Assembly: GCA_022457065.1 (NCBI GenBank)
Contig: JAJGBQ010000004.1
Coordinates: forward strand, 2,604,001 to 2,668,000
Origin: Curvularia sp. ZM96
Lineage: Eukaryota; Ascomycota; Dothideomycetes; Pleosporales; Pleosporaceae
Direction: 5' to 3'
DNA: 64,000 nucleotides
Position 1 is the stretch's first letter, and each line of letters starts with the position of its first letter. The notes beneath the pieces were generated by a model that was not told where the DNA came from, did not search any database, and saw nothing but the letters and a program-made list of their open reading frames with translations. Positions 51,851-62,342 of the stretch are shown in pieces. Position numbers and translations under genes: made by a program.

Positions 51851-54800
51851 CTAAAGCTTCTCAACAACATCAACGAATTCGTCCAGATTCCGCACAGGCC
51901 GCACGCCCGTGCTGATCTGCATGCTCGCCTTCCAGGCATGGACATCCTTGATGAGAACAGGGTGTGATGCATCCACCACGCTCTCTACATCTGCAGCGGC
52001 ATCAAGTGGTCGTGGTGCTGCTGGCAAGCCAGAGTCTGCGACACCGAGCGCGGCCTTTGCTTCGTCTACGACCTTGTTTGCAATATCCTTTTCTGCCTTG
52101 AGGTCTTCTGTCAAATAGCTGCTTACAGCCTTTGAGATGTCGTCATTTGACGATACGTTGGCGATGCGAGTCTGGAAAGCCTTTTCATCAAACTTGAGTT
52201 TGTGTTCGGTGAGGATGATCTGAAGTGCTGCGACAGCAGAGGTCTTCTTTTCTTCGATGGATGGCTCCTTGGCCTTGGCTTGCGCTTGAAGGTGGACCGA
52301 CAGCTTAGCGCGCTGCGAAGACGACGTCGAGATGTAGCGGTTGTAGAAGTTGATCATATCCTGCTTTGTGAGCGTCTCAAGTGTCTCAGCGTCAACATCG
52401 GCTGTATCATTGTTAGCACCATAGCACCCTAATGGCAACGGGAAACGACCTACCTTGCAGGAAATCATACGAGTCACTGTAAATATGATTCCAGAACCTG
52501 TTGTCTTCCGATGAGAGGTTCTTGAGCTTCGCCAGGCGCTTGTTGATCATGGCTCGCTTGTGGCTTTCGAAGTCTTCGTCGCTCATCTCGTTGAGCGTCT
52601 CCTCGAAAGTGTTCAAGAAGTTTTCAATACGTCCCTCCAAGTAGCGGCAGTCCTTCTCACTTTGAATCAGAATGCGGTAGCCGGACCAGATGTCGTGAAA
52701 GCTGGATCCGGAAAATACGACATAACCCAGCTGTTCAATCGTACGGAGCTGGTTGAAGCAAGGCTCGTCGGTCATTTGTCCAAGAAGCAGGAGTTTGGCA
52801 CGAGTAACGTTGTCGTAACGATGTCCCACATACAAACTGTACTCAATACAGTGGTTGACATTCGCCGGGTCGCTCAACTGCTTTTCGTAGATGAAGTTGC
52901 TGCCTGACGGCCAGAGCAAACCTCGACGGGTGGGCACCTGGTTCGCAGGCAGCCGCTTAGGATGGACGATCTTTTCTACAAGATCGGTAATCTTCAGGGC
53001 CTCTTCCTTGTATAGATTGCCGTGCGCCAGGACCTCGATTTGACACTGAGCAAGGATCTGTGGGAAGAACTGCTGCACGTCTTGGGCCGTCACATTCTCC
53101 AGTTCTGGAAGAAGCTCCTCGTTCATGACGCACTTCTCGCTCTTGAACTGTCGGGAGTAAGTGCCAACCTGGTGGAATGGCTGTCCGTACTCCCAGTTGC
53201 GTAGAGACCGTAGCATACGGTCGTGAATGATGTTGAAACGGTCCTCTTTGACCTCGAGATCCCGAATCTGGAGCAAGACCTTCTCCAACAATACGTGTAG
53301 TTTGTCGTTGTAGCCGCTAACAGTTACTGACAAGCCACTGACATGGTTGGTGAAATCATACACCAACCCCGCAATGTCCGCATCATAGGCGTACTCTACC
53401 AGAGCATCGTTGACAAGCTCGCGATAAAGAGTGCACAAAAGTGTGATCCGTGCTGTGACATTGGTCATGGGCGTGCGGAAATATATATGAACATTGGCTT
53501 TGGGCACCCAGAACTGGTCGTCCTTCTTCCACCATATGCGGACATTATCATCGTGGCGAATGAGTTTCGGTTCCTTGCTGGGCTGAGCAACCTCTTTCTT
53601 TTCAACGTCCAACCGAGTTGGTATGAACTCGTTTTTGTGAGGAAAGTGCAACTCTGCTGGTCGGTTCTTGCTCTCAAAGGCTTCCTTGATCTCAGCAAGC
53701 ACGTCTTCTGGTATCCTCTCGATTTTGTATTCCGTTCCGTACCACTTCTCTTTTTTGTCCCAGCCGCCTGGGAAGTCTTGGCTGATGATGGTCATCCTGA
53801 AGTTGTCAGGTCGCAGATAGGACATAGCCTCGCTGATTAGTTTGGCATCGAATTTCCTGATGACAGCCGGTCCACTGAGCAACATCTTCCGGTCGTACGG
53901 CTTCTGCATGATGCCTGCCAACCCGCTTGCCGTCCGACTTGGCGGACTCTTTTGCTTGAAACGGAATTCGACCTCGCTAATACGCATTTGCTCCTCTACG
54001 ACCCACTCTTGGGGTGGCTGATCGCGCATCAAACCGATGTACTGGAAAACAATCTTTGCGACTTCTTTGTAGTTCTTCAGGCCTTCTTCGGTCAACTTGA
54101 TATTCACAGTGAACAGACCCGAGCCTGGGCAGAGGGTCGAGCCTCCTGCTCCAAGTCCGTTCGCCCATCCCTTTGCTTTGATGTGCGCAAGAATGCTGCC
54201 AGGACCTTCGTGACCAAGTAAGTGGCTTAGATATCTGGAAGGATGTGACTCGTAAAAGTTCTCCTCGTCGCGGTAGGCAAACTGGAGCTCCAGTGATCGA
54301 GACTGCAGAACTGGCCTAGCAAAGGTCTGCGTCAGAAGCTCCTTCCCTGTATAGACAGGAACGTCCCAGCGGTTCTGTTTGAGGTTCTTGTTCGGCACCT
54401 TGGCGAATATTTCTTCCACCCATGATTCCAGTGTATCAAGACTCTCCTTGCCCAAGACTACCAGCTTCATCCTGTTCGCCGAGTAGTGGGTCGAGTGGAA
54501 TTTGATAAACTCATCGCGGATCCTGACGCCTCGGGCTATGGGGTCGTCGTGCAGCGTTTTGTAACTACCGGTGGAGAAATGGTTGTAAGGATGATTGGGA
54601 TTAGCGAGCGCCTTGTTGAGTTGGTGCATACGCCAAGTATCGTTTTGTAGGTTCTTCTTGTTCTCTGAATCCACCGCCTTCAGTTCGCGATCCACTGTAT
54701 CTTCCAAAAACAGAGGGCTAATGAAGAATTGCCCGAACCGATCCAGCGCCCCTCGTAGTGGCGATTCGCCTGCTGGCTCTGACAAGTTTGTCTGTGAGGC

Positions 54801-55463
54801 GTCTGGTGTCGCGGCTGTGCTAGCTGTGGGTGAAGGGGTGGAGTAGGAGAGTTCGAAATAGTAGTTCGTCGAGGTGGAAGCGGTAAAGGCATTCGAATAG
54901 CCACCGTGGCGCGTCAAGTATTGATTGTAGGCATTCTCTTCTGGGTACTTTTCGGTGCCCATGAACAGCAGATGCTCCACTGCATGGGCAATGCCCGGCA
55001 TGTCAGGCGCATCGCTGAAACTGCCCACATTGACGTCGAGGGCTGCACTAGCCTTGTCGGTCTCAGCCTCGTGTATCAAAAGGACCTCCAATTGGTTTGG
55101 TAGTGTGATGATTCGGTAAGAGCGGTCGTCGAGCTGCGGCCTCTCCAGATCCTCAATCTTCTGTCGAACAGCCTCCCTCTCGAGCGCTTCAGCCATGTTG
55201 GCGGACTGGTTTCTTTTTCCTGACAGACTTGTAAGGCTTCGCCGGGTCGCAGGTGACGTGGCGATGGTGGCCAGCGGGAACAAAGGGTTATATATGCGGC
55301 GTGGCTGGCGGGGGCTAGTGGCGGGCAACACTGGGCAATTTGCTGACGGCGCTGTGTGCTGTGCGGCCAACCTGGCAGCCGTCGATGGAAGTGCGATGGT
55401 TTGGAGTCGTGGTACAAGTGACAGATTTCCTAGCGACTGTCGTGCGCCTAGGGAGCGGAGCAT
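51851..55463 (-). CDS. STE23: Insulin-degrading enzyme homologue (M16A metalloprotease, Ste23 type)
   Basis: Exons 55463-52454 and 52401-51851 encode 1186 residues. The 52-nt intron (GTAGGT to CAG) is phase 1. The inverted zinc motif HAVEH sits at about residues 160-164, in GIAHAVEHLLFMGTEKYPEEN, with the third ligand Glu downstream in the ELKAVDSENKKN region. Four M16 repeats follow, ending with the MINFYNRYISTSS segment in the last exon. Residues 1-89 before a second in-frame ATG (MAEALEREAV) are Arg/Ser/Leu-rich without acidic residues (MLRSLGARQSLGNLSLVPRL), like a mitochondrial presequence. Cytosolic and mitochondrial forms could come from two starts, as in animals. The enzyme degrades small peptides. 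In yeast Ste23 helps process a-factor. Confidence 0.94.
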
Positions 55464-55787
55464 CCACAAGACTAGCTGTGGAGCCAGCCGGAGGCCGTGA
55501 AAGGGCGGGCTTTATTAGTAGGGTACTGCTCCAATTGCTGTAACGGTAACCTCGCAATCGACCAAGAAGAGTTAGTGTGCCCACGACAAGCAATGGGCGG
55601 TGAGGCAAATTAAGTGGAAAAGGAAAACAGCGGGGGAGGGCAAAGGCGCAAGGCTCTCTGGAGATGACGACCCAAGGCGGAGGTCCGATTGCTCGGGAGC
55701 GATCAGCATAAGGGTGGAGTGGGCCCTGATTCTCGATAAGGCGGCTGATCCTATCACCGGCGCTGCTGCAGTTACCCGTCCGCCAAC
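55464..55787. other. Divergent promoter region
   Basis: This 324-bp stretch lies between the insulinase and EthD gene starts. No gene is seen. Confidence 0.5.
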
Positions 55788-56289
55788 ATGGTGCCCAAAG
55801 CATTCCAGGCAGGCTACCCGAACACGGTGGGCTTCCGAAAGGTAGTCAAGGCGACAATTTACATCAAGAAGAAGGATGGCATGTCCGACGAAGACTTCAT
55901 TGAGTACTACAATAACAATCATGCGCAAAGGGCCGTGCCCATCCTCCAGCGACATGGCATCATCAGCTACAGCCTTGTAGGCTTTCCGCTCCTATCTATT
56001 CTGCCGTGAACATACTGCAGTGCAGTAGCTGAGACTGCGACAGACGTACCACCTCCAGCGCGATCGAAAGGTCCTCCAGGACATCATGCATGGGAACGCG
56101 AAGCTGATGGACTATGACGCCATCTGCACATTTGTCTTTCCCGACTATCTCGCCCTGGCCAAATTCCTGTACGACAAGGAGGGTGCGGCTCTAAACGGTG
56201 ACCACGAAAACTTCATGGACGATAGCCAGATGAAGATGATGGTGGGCGACGAGTACATGCTGGTTGAGAACGGAGAAAAGGTTGGTTGA
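55788..56289 (+). CDS. EthD-domain protein, 144 residues
   Basis: Exons are 55788-55976 and 56044-56289, with a 67-nt phase-0 intron (GTAGGC to GACAG). The fold is a ferredoxin-like dimeric alpha-beta barrel: VVKATIYIKKKDGMSDEDF, EYYNNNHAQRAVPILQRHG, then, after the splice, TYHLQRDRKVLQDIMHG and ICTFVFPDYLALAKFLYDKE. Members act in ring-cleavage or tailoring steps of aromatic and polyketide metabolism, or have no known role. No biosynthetic cluster surrounds this copy, so I assign no pathway. Confidence 0.88.
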
Positions 56290-56378
56290 TCGAACTCGCA
56301 AGCAAAGAAGACCGAGTCTCCGTGGGGTATCATTGAACCGTACAAGGCGTACAAATATATCGAGCAAATGTGCCGTAC

Positions 56379-57296
56379 CTACCTCCGGCCTTTGCCGTTT
56401 CCCCTACCTGAAGATCCCCGTGGACCTGACGGTTTGGAGCAATTCATTGCCATATGTCCTAACTCTCCACATTTGAAGCATTCCATGGTGTTCATGCGGC
56501 CAGAGCTACCACTGAGGCCTCCTGACCGTCGACCGCCGGAGATGGATGTCAACCCGCTCAGATTTCTATTTTCGTCCTGTCGTGTTGGCGTTCCTTTTGG
56601 TGTGCTGTCGCCCGTGCTTGTGCGTTTCTTTTTGGCTTCTCGTTTTTCTGCAGCCATTTCGCGCTTGGTCTGTCGAATTAGATCTGCTGCAGCGTCGTCC
56701 GAGCTGTAGTCATCCGACGAGGATTCATCCTCGGATTCCGAGTCTTCCGCTTTTACCATGGGTACCGAAGTCTAGGTACAATTAGCCAAAAAAAAAACCA
56801 ACCAACTGAGCCATACGATACGCACGTCTGCCTTCTTGACACCACCACCAAACTGCATTCTTACAGGTCGGGTGTCTTCTTCGTCTTCCTCTGAATCGTC
56901 CTCCGCATCAATCTCCGCATACCCCGCGTGCCGCACCTTCATGGCCTCCTGGCGCTTTCCTTCTAGCGGATCCTGGAAGCTCAGCACCCACTTGGTGTCA
57001 CCCGCATGCTGCGCTGCCCTGTCCAGTGCTGCTTGGTGTCTGGCCTCTTCGGCATCGAGCCCTGATTGTATAATCTCCTGATCTGTGGTGCTCTGAGCGG
57101 GCGCGCCATTTGAAAGACGCGCTTTCTTCGCAGGCGGTCCATTGGGTGTTGACGACGATGAAGGAGAAGACTTTGCGGCAGCACGCTGCATAAACTATTG
57201 ACGGGTTAGCAAATGTTTTCTTGACGCGAAAACGCAGCAGCCCACCTTCATCCCCATCAGTCCCTTGGACATTGTTTTGGGAGTCGTTCCTGCCAT
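56379..57296 (-). CDS. MPP6-like nuclear exosome cofactor with CCHC zinc knuckle
   Basis: Exons 57296-57246, 57194-56826 and 56771-56379 encode 270 residues; the introns of 51 and 54 nt are phase 0. The first splice makes KGLMGMKFMQRAAAK, the conserved MPP6/MPHOSPH6 start. DTKWVLSFQDP follows in the second exon, then acidic stretches. The third exon has a Ser/Asp-rich part, a Lys/Arg/Glu-rich helix (REMAAEKREAKKKR) and a CCHC knuckle (CFKCGELGHMAMNC) before a Gly/Arg tail. MPP6 helps the nuclear exosome bind and process RNA, including 5.8S rRNA precursors. The knuckle recalls Air1/Air2-type RNA binding and is not part of the short yeast or human proteins as I know them. Confidence 0.8.
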
Positions 57297-58024
57297 ATTT
57301 CTAGCGCAGCGTTGGCGTCGTATATTTTCGTGGTGAGGTGGAAGTGTGGTTGCAGTAAAGTTATCTGATCGTGTTTTCGCCAGTCGCGTTCGACAACTTT
57401 TGGTGCACAGACCATGCACGTTCTATCGATAAGCGGGTACGGGCGGATACGTATGATGCAACCTGTCAGGCACCACGTTAGCCTATCCAGCCAGGCTGCT
57501 GGGTTCTTTGACCGATGAGTGTAACCATCATTCTCAATGTGTAACCCCCTGATCTGATCTCCAAACAACAGCAAGGATAGTCAAACATGTGCTGAACGAG
57601 ATGTCATTCACGTGAACAGCTTCGAGCCGGTAATTCATGTGGCACATGTGACTATATTAAGGGATGTTAAGAAATGATGCCGCAAGTCGAAGCATGTTAT
57701 TACGCATTTATTAACCCGAAACCCGAACAACAGAATACCAACTTGTTCTAGTTACAAATCACACTCTTCAAACTCCGGCCACCAAGGTATAGTGGAATCA
57801 TTCCTGCAAGGACCCTAAAAGATCCAAAAGATGGCTAATTGTGTGCCATAACGCTGCATCAAGTCATTGGGGTGTATTCGAGACTTCAGCCTGCCGAGAC
57901 TCGTGTTTTGGAGGATAACCTCGGTTCATAAGATGTCGTGCTAATGGTTTGTACTTCGTAATTCGTAATGCAGCGATCCGCTAAAACGGCGCTGTTCTAT
58001 TTTTCTCGGCGGCGTAAGCGGCGC
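57297..58024. other. Intergenic
   Basis: The interval contains the upstream region of the MPP6-like gene. Nothing further is supported. Confidence 0.45.
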
Positions 58025-58243
58025 TCAACTGGAGCGGGAGAGGTTTGATTGGAGAGATCTGGAGAACAAGGCGGCTTTCATCTGCCGGTAGGCTTCAATG
58101 GCAGCTTCGCGGGACCGGGCCTCGGATTCAGTGGACGAGGCTGGATTTCGTTGTGGGACCGACAATGTCCATGTCGAAATATCCGACGCGCGCGTAGGCG
58201 TCAGGAAGGGGTGTGACGACTGCTGGAGAGAGACGGGGTTCAT
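58025..58243 (-). CDS. Possible small protein, 72 residues
   Basis: An ATG frame encodes a Ser/Thr/Pro-rich start and a helical charged segment (SEARSREAAIEAYRQMKAAL). It has no signal, membrane segment or known motif. The helix has a natural composition, so it could be a small gene or the last exon of one whose upstream part I cannot place. Confidence 0.3.
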   Translation of the reverse strand: MNPVSLQQSSHPFLTPTRASDISTWTLSVPQRNPASSTESEARSREAAIEAYRQMKAALFSRSLQSNLSRSS

Positions 58244-60449
58244 TGGCGTTGTGGAAGTGGAGTTGGTACCAAGTAGTAGACTTGACGGTTGATGACACGA
58301 TTGAACGGAGTGGAAAATGTGGCCCTTTGCGAAAGGATATATGGCTTGTATGAATTTGTCACATTAGAATGCTTATCTATTTTCAACAGATACTGCGTAC
58401 GTGCGGAGTCATGTAGCCCGAAACATGTTCCGGCATGGCAAGCCTGCCGGGCGGCGGATCCATTCAAATTACGCGTTTGAGATATCGAGCCCTGCGTCAA
58501 AACAACAAGACTCGCTGCACGATGAAAGCGGTCAGCATATACGCCAGTAGACCATTCATGGAACCGCAAAAGCATACAAGGTTGTTGGGCACCGGCAATC
58601 CACCAATGGACGAGTGGCAACAAGACGGCAGCGGGCAGGCTACCCAAGACGGCGGAGACCGGAAGCCATCAAGTCGGAAACCGAATGAGTGTTTGACAAA
58701 TACTAGATTGCTCGAGAAACGCCCCAAGCCCGTGTGGGAGGAGATGGGCGCAATGTTGTCGACGGCTACCATGCCCTCGGGACCGTGTGGTATTCCAAAT
58801 CTCCATAGCCGCGCTAACGGCCTCAAGCGTGTTCCGCTTTGTCCACCGCTGCAGCGGCACTCACATCCAACTCCCGCGTGCGCTTTACATCGAAAAGGCT
58901 TTATCCATATGCAGTTCTTTTTCCCATTCCTGCACCACTAGACATGCGCGTGTTCGACGCCTCCCACAACCTAGTGTTTGCGCCATCAAGCCCCAATCCC
59001 CATTTCTCGCACAGCGCCTTATGAGATTTTCGTACTCTATCCACGCCTGACCAAAAGCATACCTTGTAGCATTGCGCGACCATTGTCCAGGACCCACACC
59101 GTTCCCGTGATTCGACTGTTCGTTGATTAGGGAGTACTGGTCGAGTACCCTTCATACATAACGCAGCTCACTGCTCTACACCGCTCCCCGGAAGAGTGAC
59201 AAATTCCGTTGCAGCTACACGCCAACCCACTCTACCTAGCACGTGCCGGGCACCGACCGTCCAATATTGTCTTGGATGCTTGGCCCATCTGTGGGGTGAT
59301 GATATCAATAATATCCCACGTCGCCGTCCAGCTCGTTAAACTGACAGTGGCTGTATCTGTCGAATCGCCTCGTCTTCGCCTGCAACGTCTTTACCGCATT
59401 CTCTCTGTCCTGCTCGTGTTTCGCTTCCGCTGGCCGCCTGTAGACTCATTTTTAGATAAGGCGCATTCTCGCACGGACAACTTTGTGCCTTTATCCGACG
59501 AATGGTACTTGCATCCTAATGCGTGGTACACGGTTTGTTTTGGCTCTGTGATCCGGGCGGTTTCGCTAAGCCATTCGTGAAGACCAGCTGCCGTGGTGAG
59601 ACTGATCTGTGTTCAACAAAGACACTTGACAAATACCTAATTGATTTTGTTGGCTCGCGAACCAGATTCTTTGTCAGACTACAGGCAGGTCGCCCTGGGG
59701 AATTTGTTCTTTATGCGCCCTGCATCACTTCCGCCTATTCACGGGTAGGGCGAGTAGCTACAAGTCGCTTAGGAGTATTCTCCGCAACCCTTTCTCTTAC
59801 GCCGCCGCCTAGTCCTGCATCTCATGACTCGAGACACTAATCTGGGTGTATCGTTCAGTATCACCACTAATTCGTTCTGAACTTAAGAAGGGATGGCCTT
59901 GAACAATGACAACAAGAATAATAATGCAATGAAGAAGCTGGAACGATCCTCAGTTGCAACACGGCTCGTGCTCAGGAGGCTTGAATACAGTCACATGTCT
60001 TAGGCTCCTGCACAACCACCATTGACCCCACCATGAACCATATTCTGCGCACATGGGGACCAGCTTGTGCGCTTCTTTGTACTGCGTGACGCCAGCATTC
60101 CAGCATATCTCATAAACCCAGGCTACTGTCGCCCAACACATTTGGTCTCAAAAAGCATAGTGGTACACCCAATGGCTACTTGTTACTTGAATCGCATGCA
60201 CCAAACCATGGCTGCTGGATCACGATGGGGATGTGACTGGAAAACATTAATCTCGATGGTTTTGCGTCATCATGCCAACCTCAATTGCAGTGCGCTTTCA
60301 GAGTACACCGATCGGTCTAGAAGGACCATGCATTGCATTGCATTGCCGTGCCTACCTGTGACGGCTTGCAGCACACTCTCAAAAAAAGTCAGCATGTTAC
60401 CTTGCCGATGCTTCAGGGCTGTGGATGAACTGCCTGACCTCATTCCGTC
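58244..60449. other. Gene-poor stretch of 2.2 kb
   Basis: Many short frames occur on both strands, and none has conserved motifs or matching splice signals. I see no tRNA-like cloverleaf, tandem repeat or transposon end. Confidence 0.45.
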
Positions 60450-61716
60450 ATGACACACACCAGCTCACCAAGCTGGTTTGTTCTCAGATCCAGAGCGACC
60501 GCTGATATCCGCTACAATGCTCTGGCTCCCACAGTGCTCCTCACTGCCCTCGCTGTAGTCATCGTCGGTCTACGGTGGTGCAGCCGACTTTGTTCCAATC
60601 GGAATAGGATCGGATTAGAAGACTACTTCATAACAGTTGCCATGGTGAGTGTGTCTGGCTCCGTCACTGAGTATGCCTAACCGATGTAGATATGTTCTAT
60701 AGGCTTCACGGCAACTGTTGGGGGAGGTAAGCATCTTCAAAAGCCATTGTCAGCCGAAAGGAGACTGATTTCAGAATAGAGGTTAGTATTGACGTTGCAG
60801 ATCTCAGAGGGAATGGAACATACCCCGCGTTGCTCCCTACTATGCTGAAGGTATACCTGCCTGACTATTTTTTGGATTCAACAGACTAACTGAATGTAGC
60901 TTGTACTCGCTCAGTCTGTGCTCTACCATTTCGCGAGTAACTTTGTCAAAGCTTCACTCATTATACAGTATATGCGACTCTTCTCACCCGTCCTACATAT
61001 TTTGTGGAGCTGCTATGTTCTCCTTGTCCTGGTAGTCGGGGCTACCGGCTGGGGTGTATTCGGCAACATCTTCCTGTGCAGGCCAGTACAAAGCTATTGG
61101 GATATCACGATAAAGGGGACTTGCATGGACAAGGAGAAGCACTTTTGGTCAGCGAGCATCATTGGCATTGTGATTGATTTCGCAATCTGGATACTGCCCC
61201 TTCCAGTCATTGGCCTGCTAAAGCTTCCTAGACGGCAGAAGCTTGGATTATTATTTGTCTTTGGGCTGGGTGTATTGTGGGTAATATCAAAGGCACATAA
61301 AAGCGCTTGTATACTGACATCCCACACAGGGTGTGCGTCATAACACTTCTGCGACTTGTCTTGGTCCAGCACACTATGCGCCGTGGCGAGGTTACGAGTA
61401 AGTTTCCCAAGCTATCTTGAACCCAACAAGAGTCTGAACGCCTACAGAATGCGGCACCTACGCAATCATATTCTCATCCATCGAGGTCAACATCGCCATC
61501 GTCTGTGCGTCATTGATTGTGATGAAGCCTTTGCTTGCGCGATTCCTTCCCTATGTCATTTCTGAGCAGCCACTGTCTGCAGCAGAGGATGGAAGGGCGT
61601 GCAGGGCTCTGACAGGCGTACACTTGATGAAGGCCAGCATGGCGGAGGCTGCAAAGAATAGGGAGCCTGGAGAGCGGAATGACGCTCTGACCGAGACGAA
61701 CAGATATTCTCAATGA
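60450..61716 (+). CDS. Rhodopsin-like fungal membrane receptor (PTH11-type family), possibly frame-damaged
   Basis: Exons I can place are 60450-60644, 60690-60726, 60801-60850, 60900 to about 61269, 61330-61397 and 61448-61716. Family motifs: RIGLEDYFITVAM, LAQSVLYHFASNFVKASLI, VGATGWGVFGNIFLCRPVQ, DKEKHFWSASIIGIVIDF, WILPLPVIGLLKLPRRQK, CVITLLRLVLVQHTM and IEVNIAIVCASLIVMKPLL, with about seven membrane helices. The fourth intron does not join in frame: the available donors after FGLG are phase 0 or 1, but the next exon needs phase 2. A one-base indel, a sequencing error or an unusual splice could explain it. Function as a G-protein-coupled receptor is inferred from relatives. Confidence 0.7.
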
Positions 61717-62342
61717 AATGGTATTCTGCAAGAGAGTCTAGGAGGAAAAGAAACACTGCCGAGGGGCTGGGGGAGGCATGCAACATACGTAGCTATCAGC
61801 TGCAGATTCCCGACGCAGCTCGGAACAGAGCTTCGCCGATGACGTAGACGCGCCAGATCCACATAGCCAACTGTGCATCGTGGTGATTCTATAGTTCCAG
61901 AGTTGATAGACTGTATAGCTAAGCCGAACAAAACCACGACATGTATTACTCTCTCGCACCTTTGCATTTCCCCAGGCATTGCGAGGCGAAGTTGGTGGCA
62001 GATGACAAGGAATGTCCCCACCAAGCGTTAGCGTGTCGTCCAAGCTCAACCTCCACCCAACCTGCAACCAACATCGATTGAATGCAACTCGGTCTGCGTC
62101 CTCGCTTGCGTCCTCGGCCATCTTTGTACGACCTTGTGCAGAAGAAGAACATTGACCAGCTCTCGATATCCGGAGCCCACACCGTCACCCACCAGGACGA
62201 CGTCGAGCCTCACCGCGTGCCGCTGCCTGTGAGCCCGCTGATATCACCACAACGAGAGCTTCCTGCTACGGCCCACCCATCACCACCACATATCGTCCTA
62301 CAAGAAGCTAGCGATAGCGAAGAAGACACACCGATAGCCACG
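61717..62342. other. Intergenic and VMA1 leader
   Basis: No supported gene is present. The last 260 bp are open in the frame of the VMA1 start codon, but they read as low-complexity leader rather than protein. Confidence 0.45.

Noticed and set aside
58435..58941. Overlapping frames on both strands
   Set aside because: No conserved motif, weak composition and no consistent introns.
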